Shown here: positions 1-15,150 of the stretch, piece by piece | Position numbering within the stretch: position 1 is the first letter of the stretch | Layout: every line of letters begins with the position of its first letter | NCBI GenBank assembly: GCA_022606425.2 | Contig: JAHDVF020001569.1 | Location: 496,001-560,000 of the forward strand | Length of the DNA stretch: 64,000 nucleotides | Source: Lepidostoma basale | Lineage: Eukaryota; Arthropoda; Insecta; Trichoptera; Lepidostomatidae | Direction: 5' to 3' | Program-made: the position numbers and the translations under genes | The notes under the pieces: model-generated | Seen by the model: only the letters and a program-made list of their open reading frames with translations | Databases searched by the model: none | Told to the model about the DNA's origin: nothing

Positions 1-60
1 CGACCATCGAGCCACTGTACTGATCAAATCAGGTAGCTGACTTGGATAGGTGAATGACAT
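1..60 (+). mobile_element. LINE-B C-terminal fragment (cut by window edge)
   Basis: The first bases resemble the stretch at about 3835..3890 and the reverse complement of about 63700..63780. All three read as the Arg/Pro-rich C-terminal end of a non-LTR retrotransposon polyprotein. Only a scrap is present, so the assignment rests on similarity between copies inside this window. Confidence 0.4.
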
Positions 61-821
61 GGTTCACATTTGATAATGTTTTAGATATAAATTATAATTA
101 AACTTCTAGAAAACAGATGTTTTCATTATTATTAATTATTTAATATGGAGTTTTAAATCATTGTTCAAAAGATAATAAATGAATTCCAAAGTGTTAACGC
201 CTTAAGCTTGTCAAAAATTAAATGTATTTTTTACACAGTTTATATCCAAAATAGAAAAAGTTTCAACAAAATACATCGGTGAATTTATATTTATGTAACT
301 GACCTTTGTTTGATATTGCCAAACACTTGACTTGCTAATCAACAGAGTTATTGCGCTGGCGAATCCAAATATACAAACCAACATGATCCCTATATAAGGA
401 CTACTCTTTCATCATTGAAAATGTTATCAACAATAAGATGCATCTTCCAAAGTTTAATATTTTATGTATTAATAACAAATTGTTATTAATGTCAATAAGA
501 ATTACAATATTTCAGATAAAACTTATGATTCAATCATGGTTAGTAACTTGTGCTTTATAAATAAACTAAACATGGCTTTGAATATTGAGGAAAACATTTG
601 ATAATGCCCTAACAAAGGGTAAAATATCACTCGCAATATGGTGAAACTTCAACAAAATTTCCTTAACATTCTATATTTAATAAGGAAATCAAAGAATATT
701 GTTTCACAGTGAAAATATTTCATGCGTTTATCCTTGTAATGGTGAGCATTTCTAATACTTATTTAAATTGTTATTGTAACCACAACAATAATAAAAAATC
801 AAGCGATTTCTCTGGAAGTTT
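61..821. other. AT-rich intergenic DNA with one dispersed repeat
   Basis: No coding frame of interest is seen. Bases 99..190, starting at aaacttctagaaaacagatg, recur at 44890..44975 inside a zinc-finger gene intron. A short inverted piece recurs near 52302..52330. The repeat family is not recognised. Confidence 0.5.
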
Positions 822-1632
822 AAGCAGAGAGTATGGACCACCGCTCTGCATCCACCCGGTTTATCAAAAGCGGTAGAGCGGAAGCTTTGTAGACTTCACG
901 AGGAAGTGGCAAAAGTAGGTCTCAAGATTAACATGTCCAAGACAGTAGACCTACGAGTGTCCACAAATGACTCCACCCCAATCTTGCTCCACGGTGTCCC
1001 CCTTGTGACCACGACCAGCTTCTGCTACCTCGGTAGTATGGTAGCAGGCTCAGGAGGTACGGAGGAAGATGTAGCCAGCAGACTTAACAAGGCAAGGGGA
1101 GCTTTCGTTATGCTTCGCCCTGTAGGCGCTCCGGTATCATTTCGAGAAAGCTCAAGCTCCAAGTGTTCAGCAGTAGCGTTAAAAGCGTACTGCTGTACGG
1201 ATGTGAGACTTGGAAGTCTACCGCGGACGTTATTGGTAAACTCCAGGTGTTTATAAATAGGTGCCTTCGATCAATATTCAAAATCTATTGGCCCCAAACA
1301 GTGTCAAATGCCGTTCTCTGGATCATTGCAGGCGAAAAGCCAATTAGAGAACAAGTCGCTAGACGCAAATGGCTGTGGATCGGTCACACTCTGAGACGGA
1401 ACCCAGCCTGCATCGCTCAGGGTACACTAGACTGGTCCCCTATGGGGGGAAAGAGAAAGCGAGGCAGACCTAGAGCCGCCTGGAGAAGAACCCTGCAGGA
1501 CGAGTTTAAGGCAGCAGGCCTCACTTGGGATGATGTTAGGCATCAGGCATGCGATAGAGTCGGGTGGAGAAGATTCCTCGAGGCTCTATGCACCACGGAG
1601 GTGTGACAGGACAAAAAAAAGAAGAAGAGATG
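822..1632 (+). mobile_element. LINE-B: C-terminal half of a reverse transcriptase polyprotein, frameshifted
   Basis: Two overlapping open frames (906..1256 and 1163..1606) read as one degenerate non-LTR retrotransposon C terminus joined by a frameshift near 1160. Telltale pieces are KINMSKT, the YLGS motif, LLYGCETW, then WLWIGHTLRR and GRPRAAWRRTL near the end. The frame closes at a stop and is followed at once by an A-rich and GAAGAAG tail, the 3' end of the insertion. The nearest relatives are RTE-like elements often annotated as endonuclease-reverse transcriptase. The copy is 5'-truncated and not functional. A second copy of the same end lies inverted at 41168..41470. Confidence 0.8.
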
Positions 1633-1994
1633 GACCACCACTCTAACCTGACAACCTTCTAGCTTCCTTCACATTTGTACAGTGATAAAAGCATGTCGAT
1701 TCTTCCGAATTCATTTATTTCTTTTCCCATATGCGCAAACCATCTTAAAACATCAACTACCAAAAGCTGACTAGTCAGCTTTTCTCTGCCAACCGTAAAC
1801 GACCAGACATCTATTAGTCGGTTTATCTACCTTATGTACTGGAAATAATTCTCACAATTACGTAAATCACTATATCGATTTCAAATTTGAACAATTCATT
1901 TAAAAAGGATATTTACTACAAACTTAAAATTTAAAAATTTGTTGGTAAATAAAGTGTTAATGACCATTTCATTACTTTGTTCTTAAACATATTA
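1633..1994. other. Intergenic, nothing recognised
   Basis: AT-rich sequence without a supported gene, RNA or named repeat. Confidence 0.5.
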
Positions 1995-2140
1995 AATGTC
2001 GGCCACATGAGGAGTCAGAGAAATCGAATTGACGTGCATCAATGACACGATGTATGAATGTTGAGTAAGCGAGTGAAGTATACCAGGAAAAAACAGTGTG
2101 TCAGTCCATTCTTTCTGCTTACACATTTGAAGAGATGGCA
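1995..2140 (+). mobile_element. LINE-A 3' fragment
   Basis: It reads gtcggccacatgaggagtca and then the cattctttctgcttacac end found in the LINE-A copies at 15419..16182 and 47821..48296. The final gatgg-(TTAG)n tail is missing because a SINE follows directly. Confidence 0.7.
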
Positions 2141-2257
2141 CGAATTCTACCAAACCAATGACAGCGTGATTTTTTTCACACCGTCATCACCGGGAATCGA
2201 ATTCAAGACCTTCGGTGTAATAGTCATAGCTATTGCCACTCGGCCACGAAGGCTGTA
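2141..2257 (-). mobile_element. SINE-1 copy (head region, inverted)
   Basis: On the minus strand this reads a tRNA-like head: ccttcgtggccgagtggc (A box), then the B box region around gaattcgattcccgg, then the atggcagtgtga-type segment. It lacks most of the SINE body seen at 14688..14905. Confidence 0.7.
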
Positions 2258-3223
2258 TAAATACAAATATTAATGTATAAATACAAAATATATTTTAAAA
2301 CAAATTTAAAATACATAACCTTCAAAACATTATTATCAATCCATATTTTAAAATTATTTATCTATAATGTGATTGAACAATTTTATATTCTAAATATAAT
2401 ATCGGAGTGATCAAGATCTCCTTAATGTAATATAAAATGCATGTTTATGTAACAGATAAAAAAATATATACTAAAGTGTCTCAAATTAGTTAAACATCAA
2501 TAAATTCATACAATAAAAATACCAATAAGCAATGATATCAACTCCATCGATAATAATTATCAAGAAACAAAATAATCTTAGGCTTACAAACTGGATAAAA
2601 AAAATAGGATCTCAAAAACGAATGTGATAACTTGTTAAAACTTGTGGTCCGTAAAGGTGACACTGATAAAAGACCCAAGTTTATATTTATATTAAATAAT
2701 ATCAGAAAAAATAGGTGACACACTACATGTCCGGACAGGTATAAACAAGCTGATTTGTGATGCTAGCCTCTTGAAAAATTCTACGAAAATATGACTACAG
2801 ACTGGCAATAATTGAAACTGAACTGTGACATCACTTCCGCATACCGTAGTATTTTGATAGTGATAATTCCTATTAAAGTATGTTAACTAATCTATTTGGA
2901 AAGATGTATAAAATAACATGTTCTAACTTGATACCGGAGAGTTATTAGCATGTCGCACGCTTAATAGAACACTGGCTTAACTCAAAAAAGCAAGTTTTGC
3001 TCAATCTGACATGAGTCGGTGTTTTAACCAAAAACAGTCGAAAAACACGTACGAATGGATAGCATTAACATTGTGAATGATTATCGTACGTACGAATGGA
3101 TAGCGTTAACATTGTGAAAAATAGATGGATAGCATTAACACAAGCCTCTGTCTAATGTTAAATCAATTATGACCTAAACCATAATCGGTCAGTTTACTAT
3201 TAAGCGTGCGATGTATACTTTAT
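2258..3223. other. AT-rich intergenic DNA
   Basis: No gene or named transposon is recognised apart from the short tandem array at 3047..3140, listed separately. Confidence 0.5.
3047..3140. repeat. Imperfect tandem repeat, 2.5 units
   Basis: The motif acgaatggatagcattaaca occurs three times (about 3051, 3091 and, truncated, 3123), each followed by a variable spacer. The period is about 37 to 40 bases. It looks like a small minisatellite. Confidence 0.8.
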
Positions 3224-3466
3224 GAGTAAGGGTCATGTGGCGAGACAGAGTGAGGATAGATGGACCCAGAAAATAATAAGGCGGAGACCATGGGAGAATA
3301 GGAGAAGCGTCGGCAAGCCGCAAAAAAGGCGGGCCGACGACATTGCTGTCGTGGGGGGGAAAATGTGGTTGCGGCTGGCAGGAGATAGAGACGAGTGGAA
3401 GGGAAGGGAAGAGGCCTATGTCCAGCAGTGGACCGATGAAGGCTGACGAAGAAGAAGAAGAAGATA
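3224..3466 (+). mobile_element. LINE-B C-terminal fragment with (GAA)n tail
   Basis: The open frame at 3222..3446 reads GHVARQSEDRWTQKII and ends REEAYVQQWTDEG. This is the classic end of this insect LINE polyprotein family (GHxAR.xDxRW ... EAYVQQW). A GAAGAAGAAG tail follows the stop. Only the last 70 or so residues remain. Confidence 0.85.
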
Positions 3467-3774
3467 CTTTATGAGATACATGTTTCATCTTGTTATTATA
3501 AAATGTGATGAGAATTAAACGAATAGCCATTTATATATTATATTATACAATTTCAAAGCAATCTTATTTTTCTTTCAAAAGATGAAGAAGAGGATTGGAT
3601 TTCATTCAAACAACTCTCAAAACCTTCCTGGGACAAATAAGAACAAACTGTGAAATTTTCAGCGAAATTAGTTCAGTAATTTTTGAGAAAAGCATAGACA
3701 GACACACAAACATTCATTTTTATATACTCATATATAGATAGAATATAGATAGATATATAAATTATTTTTGATAC
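3467..3774. other. Intergenic, nothing recognised
   Basis: AT-rich sequence with short TA-rich runs near 3720..3770. No feature is supported. Confidence 0.5.
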
Positions 3775-4005
3775 ATAGCCCGGAGAGATCAGGACAACCT
3801 TGAAAAGCCATCATCATGGGCAAAGTGGAGGGAAGGCGACCACAAAGACGACCACCGAGCCGCTGGTCCGATCAGGGATCTGACCGGTCTCTCATTAGCT
3901 GCAGCCTGGAGACTGACGTGCCATTGTCGCACATGGCGTGCCATTGTCAATAGTTTACAGGAGAGACACGACCCTCAATCATGAGGAATACGACTGAGAA
4001 GAAGA
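3775..4005 (+). mobile_element. LINE-B C-terminal fragment
   Basis: It contains GKVEGRRPQRRPPSRWSDQ in frame and ends in gagaagaagata. The same unit lies inverted at 63640..63860, and a scrap of it opens the window at 1..60. The frame is short and broken. Confidence 0.7.
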
Positions 4006-4089
4006 TAATACTAGAGGAATGGCGCAAAATAAGGTATCCATATTATGTTATACTAGATATAGTCTGCAATCTCCAAGTCTTAGTATCAA

Positions 4090-5466
4090 CAATGTATTAA
4101 GCATGCAATAAGAGTGACCATGTAATGAATGTGTCCAAGTGTAAAGTGATGATATTCGAGAAGGAAGAATGTATAACAAACTTTGGCATAAGTGCGAAAG
4201 GTGAGAAATTGGATCGAGTAAGAGCCCGTTCCCACTTGTCGGGTGTCGGGTCCAGTTTTTAATCGGATGTTCCAGTGGCAGAACATTTTATATGGAGCTA
4301 TTCACACTTGCCGGAACCCGATTTTTTGTCGGAGCCGACAAGAAATGTCGGGTGTTTTGCCAGCCGTCTACGTCCGGAAAAAAATCGGGTCGGATCTCGC
4401 TCGCCTATGAGTGAGTATGGAGCTGTTCACACTTGCCGGATGCCGGGTCCGACAACCCTCTCCCCGCTACCCCTTGTTCCGCCCGTGCGTGCGTTATTTC
4501 TTATTAAGTTATTTCTTTAAATAAATACGTGTGAACTAAAAGTGACTTTTTATATTTTTCTTTAAAGAAATTAATTGGTATAATTATCTTACCATAGAAA
4601 TATCGACAACCTTTCTTCTGTACAAATGCAATCTCTAAATCTTGTAAGATAATCAAATGATTTTACTGAAATCTCTTGATGGAAGTTCATTTTAAATAAT
4701 AATTAAATAAAACGATGTTATTTTTAACTACTTCCACTTTTGTCTTTATTTAGACAGCGACCTCGCGTAGTGTCCAGCTTCGACCGTGGCCGGCAACCGA
4801 TTAATAATCGGTAAGTGTGAACAGAAGGCGCCGGCATCCGATTAAAAACGGATCCGACGTCCGGCAAGTGGGAACGAGCTGTTACCAAATTTATTTATCT
4901 TGGTGCTGGGAACAAAATAAATGGTGCTCTCAAAGTCATCACTGCAAATAGAAACATATCCACTGAAGCAAAGATAGCAGTACATAATGAAGTTCTAGTG
5001 CGAACCCTTATGTATGGATGTGAAGGTTGGAGCTGGCAAAAAAGGATGAAAGAAGGGTAAATGCTATAGAAATGAGATCACTGAGAAGAATGTGCGGGAA
5101 AGCGATAAATTATAGAATACCGAACAATGAAATAACGAAGAAATGTAAGGCAGATGATTGCATCATAAGTAAAATTAAAAATGAATCCCTGAGATGGTAA
5201 GGACATATGGAACGAATGTAAGAGAGAAGAATGGTTAAAATGTTGTAGACAAGCATTGTGAGTAGAAAGAGAAGCCTTGGAAGACCAAGGTAAACATGGC
5301 ATGACCAAATTAATCAAATGCTGAAAGGCAGCCACATTTGAAGTCAGAAAAATCGACGGGCATGCATGTTACGATGCATGAATGTGGAGGAAGCTAGAGG
5401 TGTGTCAGGACAGAACAGTATGGCGCTCCATGAAAAACAGCATGATGGTTGGTTAGTTAGTTAGTT
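4090..5466 (+). mobile_element. LINE-A copy, split by a DNA transposon
   Basis: The left part (4090..4220) and right part (4882..5466) rejoin into the same order as the LINE-A copy at 15419..16182: a gaatgtgtc...ggaagaatgt segment, then tttatctt..ggtgctgggaa, then a C-terminal region coding for LYGCEGW-like and RRMCGK-like pieces. It ends in catgatggttggttagttag. Several stops and frameshifts make it a dead copy. The host of the element at 4221..4881. Confidence 0.8.
4221..4881. mobile_element. PIF/Harbinger-like non-autonomous DNA transposon
   Basis: The outer ends are inverted repeats: left gagcccgttcccacttgtcgg, and the reverse complement of the right end reads agctcgttcccacttgccgg. Similar blocks recur inside: ttcacacttgccgg at about 4305 and 4428, and inverted near 4812 and 4862. 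It sits in a LINE-A copy. The flanks (GTA on the left, TTA on the right) fit a slightly decayed 3 bp TTA duplication. No transposase is present. The superfamily call is inference from end sequence and target size. Confidence 0.6.
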
Positions 5467-5992
5467 TAATTTTAACATTTAACATGATCAATAAGGAATA
5501 TGAATCTCAAATTAATCAAAATATGATAATAATGATTATTTTATAAGAGAAGCGGAATTCAGACATCTATGTTAATGTTATCAGGGATAATAATATAAAT
5601 ATTAATACTTTATTAATAATTCTGATTTTCAACTGTAAAAATTTACAAACAAAGAAATGAACACATTGTGGATTTGTACACGTTATGTAATTTCTTATCA
5701 TACACAGTCCAGGTAAATATACCTCGGCTACTTCATTCAGTTCAAGAGTCACAAGCCAACTGGACTTTGAACCACAACATGTATTATTAATGCATAAGGC
5801 AAACGTCTTATCCAGCAACGAGTACATTTTATCTTTAATCCAAATCGAAAAGAGAAAATAACATTATTTTGCAGAATTTCTCGCACAATTTTCATTCAAA
5901 TTTTGACTCTATGAGTAATCAAAAAATTATCACTAGCACGTTGTGGCAATGAACAATCTTAAATGTGGTGACTAAACCAAATTACACAAGCC
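5467..5992. other. Intergenic, with one unexplained open frame
   Basis: A minus-strand open frame at 5567..5827 carries a run of Cys/Leu-rich residues and a GTATAT donor-like site near 5718, but it matches no family I recognise. Nothing else is supported. Confidence 0.4.
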
Positions 5993-6023
5993 GTCTCCCG
6001 AAGGGGTAGGCAGAAAGAATGGA

Positions 6024-6216
6024 GTGAAGGTACGTTCAGGAGACAAATACTCTTGACTTTAGAAAGTATCTTGTCTTCCTAATGTCGAACCATCTCTAAT
6101 GCGTTCCTGGTATTATGCAGTATTTTTATAATATTTTTTACTTGTACTCAATAGATGTCTTAAACATTTTGCTGTTTGTAATGTCTTTTGAGTTAATAAA
6201 CTGATTTGATTGATTG
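6024..6216 (+). mobile_element. LINE-C (CR1-like) 3' end
   Basis: It starts at gtacgttcaggagacaaata and runs to ttaataaactgatttgattg, with the family phrase ctaatgtcgaaccatctcta. The same 3' end is seen at 54415..54520 (plus) and inverted at 16716, 40627 and 42172. It is inserted into LINE-A. Confidence 0.75.
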
Positions 6217-6289
6217 AGTGCCACACTTTTCTTTCCTGTCATACTTCTCTCGCTCCTCAACATTCATACATCATGACATGCATGCACAT

Positions 6290-6672
6290 TTTATTTCTTT
6301 TCATTTCATTTAATTTATTTTAATAAAAATCACAAACATTACTGACATATCTTTGCAATTACATAATAAGAATTTATAAGAGAAACATAAAAATAAAAAA
6401 ACCTAAAAAGTAAAAAAATTAGAACATTGAAATTGCATCCTTGAGGCAACTCACACAATCACGATATATGTCGACCTCCGAGGTGACCCGATTAAGCAAT
6501 GAGATTGCTTTACCCACAGGTATAACCATTGACAGGTTGATTCTGCAGCCTTGCAAATAAAATAAAACAGTATGTGCTGTCTTTGACTAAGGTCAAATAG
6601 GTCTAGTAGGTCTAATAGGTCAATAGGACTAAGGTCAGGGACAAATAGACCTACATCACTCAGGACATCCGA
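6290..6672 (-). mobile_element. LINE-C (CR1-like) 3' fragment
   Basis: The minus strand reads a decayed version of the family C terminus (VGLFVPDLSP near 6640, then bases equivalent to the conserved PVGRAISLLN region near 6500). It lies inside the LINE-A copy. A T-rich stretch at 6290..6320 is its A-rich tail. Confidence 0.6.
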
Positions 6673-6925
6673 CATTGATTTCTCTGACTCTTCACGTGGC
6701 CGATATTCAATATTTGATTTATTTTATCATGCCACATTTTCCTCGGTATTCCTCTATTTCTAGTTCCATTTACATCGTGAACATATACTTTTTTTTACCA
6801 TTCTTTCTTTCCATGTGTCCAAACAATCTTAATGTTCCTTTCATTATTTTGTTCATAACACTTTCATTCGCACCGCATTCACTTCTTATATTTTCATCCG
6901 ACACTCAATCATAAGCAGATTTTCC

Positions 6926-7424
6926 ACACATTCGTCTAAAAGATCTCATTTTACATGAGTTAATTTTTACAAAGTCGGAATTTATAATAATTAAGTTAAG
7001 AACTCTTCATTATTTTCACAGCTTTACTTTTGACAAGCAAACAGAAGTACACAGCATTAAAAAAATAAAAACAGCTAAGTCAACAGTATTAAACTCGCAT
7101 AGATACGGCAGTTATTATTTGTTGTATTAAATAATATAACCATTCTTTCAAAATCTCTGAGAGTTTTCTGATTTTCAGACAAGACCTACCATGCTATTTC
7201 GAATCAATGTGAAGGCCGACACAATGCTTTCTGATTCGATTGTGCTGATATTTTCATAATAATAAGCAATCAATCTTATCATTACATTTTTCATTATAAA
7301 ATGTAAATACATATAAAAGCTTGTATTTAGGAGCAAGAGTAAGTTGGATAAATCATTACGTTCAATATTGGTTATCTTTTATCAATATGATAAATGTAAA
7401 ATATACCGAGCATACTAATTACCA
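6926..7424. other. Intergenic, nothing recognised
   Basis: AT-rich DNA with no supported gene or repeat. Confidence 0.5.
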
Positions 7425-7945
7425 TTCTATAAATAAAAAAATTTCCTGCAAAACAAGGTCATCCGGCTTGCGCTGGGTGCTCCCTTTTGAACCAGGATTA
7501 CACAACTTCACCTAGAGGCGGATCTCCCCACTCTAGACGAACACATCCACACACTGGCCGAGCGTTTCTTTCAGGGGGTCGCCACACACCCAAACCCCTC
7601 TATACAAGAAACCTCTAACTACACCCCCGACATTCACTACCGTCACAAGCGCCCAAAACACATTCTCCTTCAGAGATATACACCACGGGCCACACCTCAC
7701 AGTCACTTCCCTCTTTCCCACCAGAACCCCTCCCAACCATCAACCCCCAAGATCCACTATAGACGTGTAAAAAAAAAAAAGTACAAATAATGTACTATAA
7801 CTATTTAATGTCCTCCTAATCCTTCCCTCATTACCCCATCCTACATAACATATCCTCATTCCCAACAAAGTCACATCCAACAGGTGGGGGAGCAATAGCC
7901 TCCGGGCTGATACTCCCGAAAGACAAAATCATAGATGGAAATAAA
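7425..7945 (+). mobile_element. LINE-D (jockey-clade) 3' end
   Basis: The translation contains VIRLALGAP, then RITQLHLEADLPTLDEHIHT and ATHPNPSIQ in shifting frames. These are hallmarks of the jockey-clade RT C terminus (KxIRxAxGAPxYxRxxxLH). A conserved tail follows, ending caggtgggggagcaatagcc and gatactcccgaaagacaaa. Copies of the tail lie at 29812..30140, 32818..32900 and inverted at 55235..55330. Confidence 0.75.
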
Positions 7946-8039
7946 AATGAATCAACAAATTAAAATCATGCATCACTTTAAGGAATAAGGAAGAACACAC
8001 AACATTTTTTTTAATTTCAAGTACTTTTGGTAAATAATA

Positions 8040-8240
8040 GCTTGGAGCTGGCAAAAAAAGGATGAAATTAGGATAAATTCCGTAGAAATGAGAAGAATGT
8101 GAGGGAAAACAATATATGATAGAATACCTAACTAATAAAAATAAAATTGCAAAAAAATCTTTTTAAAATGTATATCTTCTGATCATTCATTATTTTGTTC
8201 ATAACACTTCCATTTGCACTGCATTTGTCATTCTATATTA
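8040..8240 (+). mobile_element. LINE-A internal fragment
   Basis: The run gcttggagctggcaaaaaaa ... gtagaaatgagaagaatgtg matches the LINE-A copies at 5025..5100 and 15738..15810, with an internal deletion. Confidence 0.6.
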
Positions 8241-8289
8241 TAAAGATTCACTACAAGTTTGGAAAAGAGATACCACACTTAATTTAAAT

Positions 8290-8412
8290 TGAAAATAGTA
8301 ACTGTGTTGTAAAAAGTAATAACATTTTACATAACAATTGATTTAATTTCTATGAAATTGTCTTGACAGCTGTTTCGCTAACCAATGCTAGCATCATCAG
8401 GTGTTACAATCA
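8290..8412. repeat. Half of a foldback (hairpin) element
   Basis: It carries gacagctgtttcgctaacca and atcatcaggtgttacaatca, the arm sequence of the palindrome at 22439..22681 and the element at 56333..56860. Only one arm is present. Confidence 0.65.
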
Positions 8413-8874
8413 ATTTTGAATCAAGTCTGTTCTCGAGAAATTGAGAGTTGTGATAAATAAAATTTTAAAAAGGCTAATATTTCAAGACACCGCTAGAGTT
8501 ACATTGGTTTAAAATGTTTATAGATAAAACTATTAAAAATATATATAGTGTTTAGCATTCTTGCTCACTTTCTTCAATTTAATACACTTTTGATTAAAAA
8601 AATGTAACATGTTCACCTTTTGAAATATTAGTAAAATTATATTTTAATGTAATATATTTCAAATGATTTGATTAAGGTATAACTATTCAAAATGTATCGC
8701 AATTGCGATTTTAAAACTAAGCAAGTTTATTTTCGTGTCAAAAAAAAATCCCACTGTTTACCTAATAGGGCGCAGCGGTACCCTTTCATCAGCATTGCTC
8801 GAAACATCCGGGACTTACATTAACATTTATTTTTTATTAGCAAATCAAAGCAATATAATTGAAAGAGAACATAC

Positions 8875-9002
8875 TTAGTTGCAGTGAAGGAGCCCTCTGG
8901 AGGGAGGCCAGGAAGGAAGACAATTGCCAGGAAGAAAATTGCAAATTTTATTAAGTTCTTCACTAAACACCGCAATACTCCGGTTATTTTCCCCATAGTG
9001 TC
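8875..9002 (-). CDS. First coding exon of a hemomucin/APMAP-like protein (rest off the left edge)
   Basis: The minus strand gives a 40-residue start beginning MGKITGVLRCLV with a hydrophobic anchor (about residues 10..29) and the PGLPPEGSF turn. This is typical of insect hemomucin/APMAP relatives, type II membrane beta-propeller proteins of the strictosidine synthase-like family. A 3' splice site (gtttcag) precedes it at 9003, so there is an upstream non-coding exon. The exon ends at a GTATGT donor in phase 2, at the same point and phase as exon 1 of the complete paralogue at 59189. No further exon was found to the left, so intron 1 would exceed 8.8 kb or the gene is broken. The homology call rests on anchor pattern and intron phase. 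Confidence 0.6.
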
Positions 9003-9029
9003 CTGAAACAAAGTTAGATTATTCAACAT

Positions 9030-10342
9030 TAACTTATTGTCTGTGGGAAGGGTAATAATACCAGTTATATTGATTGATGGTGGCCAGCGGGCAAGGTGTA
9101 AATACCTCTTTCTAAAACTAGGCGTGAACTGTTTTTGAACACATTTTAAAGTATTATATATATAAAATGCTATAATTGTATATCAATTTCAAACTACGCG
9201 TGTTAATAGGCGCGAAAATCTACACGCAGACAACGTGTTAATTTTAAACCAAGATTTGCTAAACCTCAAAACAAAAGAATATATCGAAAATGGAAATAAT
9301 TTAAAAACACCTGAAAACAAATATTCATTTTTGCTTGTTTTCGATGACCTTTTATCAGATACGAAAGGAAACTTATTGAAATAACATAACGGATACTTTA
9401 CACGGTTTACTTAGGTTAATGTTTATCTTAAAAACAGTGACAGGTGAGATAACCTTGCCGTTTGCTCCCAGCGTCGAGGGAACAGGTTAATTACTAACAT
9501 CTACAAAACGATTCAAATAACACAATTGACATGTCATTCGAATACTTTATAGGCCGAACACGTTTCTACACGTAAGCCGCGTTGTTATAATTTAAAAAAA
9601 ACCATAAAAGTACACTGGTAAAATTGTACTGGGTTAAAAATCCACACTGCAATTAAACAAGCGATAATTGATAATTAAATAGAATACCAAAAGCGAAAAA
9701 GTTTAACTGTTAATTCATTAAGAAAAAACACAATTTTAAAATCTTACAAGAATCTGAATTGAAAATGAACATTATTTATACAACAATTTTTTCGACCTAG
9801 AAACACATGAAAATTGCACTTTCTGGATTGAAAAAAGAAACAACAGAGAGAAAAACTATTTAATAAATAAATAATGTTCAAAAAAATTCTCACGATTTTA
9901 GCGATTCCAGTCTAAAATTCTGGCCGGTGACGTGACAGCCAACGACAGCTGCGATATTCACAGAATGATTTTTTTTAGAAAGATGCGATAATTTTATACC
10001 CCGTACCTACCGAAGTACTTATTTTTTTAATGCGTTCATTGGGCAACATTAGTTTGAATGGCGGATATTTTAAATACCTTTAATGAATTACTATTATGTT
10101 TTTGACAAAAATTACAAAAATGTATTAAAAGAAAAAACATAAATAAACTACAGTCCGATCGATCACTCGCGGATCCGGATTTTAATACTTCAATCGTCTA
10201 TGCATTATTTTTAATGTTGAATGTTTATCAATACTACAGAATCTAAAAATATATTTTCAATTTGATCATCTGCCAATTTTCATAATACTTGAGAGTTTTG
10301 TAATTTGTTTGTGTTGAGCGTTTTGTTTTTAACGCTTTAAAA
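9030..10342. promoter_or_regulatory. Intergenic region between two divergent genes
   Basis: About 1.3 kb separates the hemomucin-like exon (minus) from the aldo-keto reductase start (plus). It has no recognisable transposon, unlike its surroundings, and a slightly more GC-rich patch at about 9915..9960 (ggccggtgacgtgacagcca, with a TGACGT CRE-like core). A shared promoter is inference; no TATA box or start site can be fixed. Confidence 0.3.
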
Positions 10343-14560
<4,218 letters not shown>

Positions 14561-14687
14561 AAAATATATTCTTTGCGTGCAAATACACATTTATGTTATA
14601 TTTATTTATTTATAAAGAATTTTGACAGGTGTAAAAATAAATTTTTCATTTGTTCCAATGACAATTTGAATAATTTCTTACGACCTT

Positions 14688-14905
14688 ACGACCTTCGTGG
14701 CAGAGTGGTAAGAGCTCTGATTCCCATTCCGAAGGTTCTGGGTTCGATTCCCGGCGATGGCAGTGTGATTGTCACATTGTCTTTGGTCTGGCGTAGTATT
14801 CACGTGACAATAAAATGGCGATAGATTGGCTACCTGTCACATGTCACGAGAATCAATATATCAGCTTAAAAAAAAAATGTATACTGTAATTGGGTTCAAG
14901 CAACC
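14688..14905 (+). mobile_element. SINE-1 copy just downstream of the reductase gene
   Basis: Full head (cgtggcagagtggtaagagc, gggttcgattcccgg) and body (cagtgtgattgtcacattgt, aaaatggcgatagattggct). It starts about 130 bp after the reductase stop and could supply the poly(A) region. Confidence 0.85.
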
Positions 14906-14965
14906 TGTTGTATACGTAAAAAAATTATTTTTAAGTTCTTGCTGGTTAAGTGCCTAATTACAGCT

Positions 14966-15150
14966 AATTTAAAAAACGGTGGATACGTGTAACGTAAATT
15001 AAATAAACACAAAAGTCCGGATCGTCCATGTCAACATGTGCAACATCGAAAAAAAACATTATGTGCTAAATTAAAAAAACGGTGGATTCGTGGAACATAA
15101 ATTAAATAGACAATATGTGCGCCATCTAAAAAGAACATTTTGTGTTAAAT
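14966..15150 (+). repeat. Tandem duplication, about 100 bp unit
   Basis: Two imperfect copies share aaaaaacggtggat(a/t)cgtg, aaattaaata and an end resembling aacatt(t/a)tgtg(t/c)taaatt. The second copy runs into the SINE-T unit that starts at 15134. Confidence 0.6.

Larger units (their letters stand above)
5993..6925 (-). mobile_element. LINE-A 3' part, interrupted twice by LINE-C pieces
   Basis: The inverted LINE-A end (ccgtctcccgaaggggtagg) starts at about 5993. It resumes at 6217 (gagtgccacacttttctttc) after one insertion and again at 6673 (gatttctctgactcttcacg) after a second. Joined, the three parts match the uninterrupted copy at 30936..31310. This gives a relative age order: LINE-A first, LINE-C pieces later. 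Confidence 0.75.

Noticed and set aside
5447..5466. (TTAG)n runs as telomere-like repeats
   Set aside because: Insect telomeres use TTAGG. These short TTAG runs always follow the same LINE-A or SINE-T 3' end and are retrotransposon tails.
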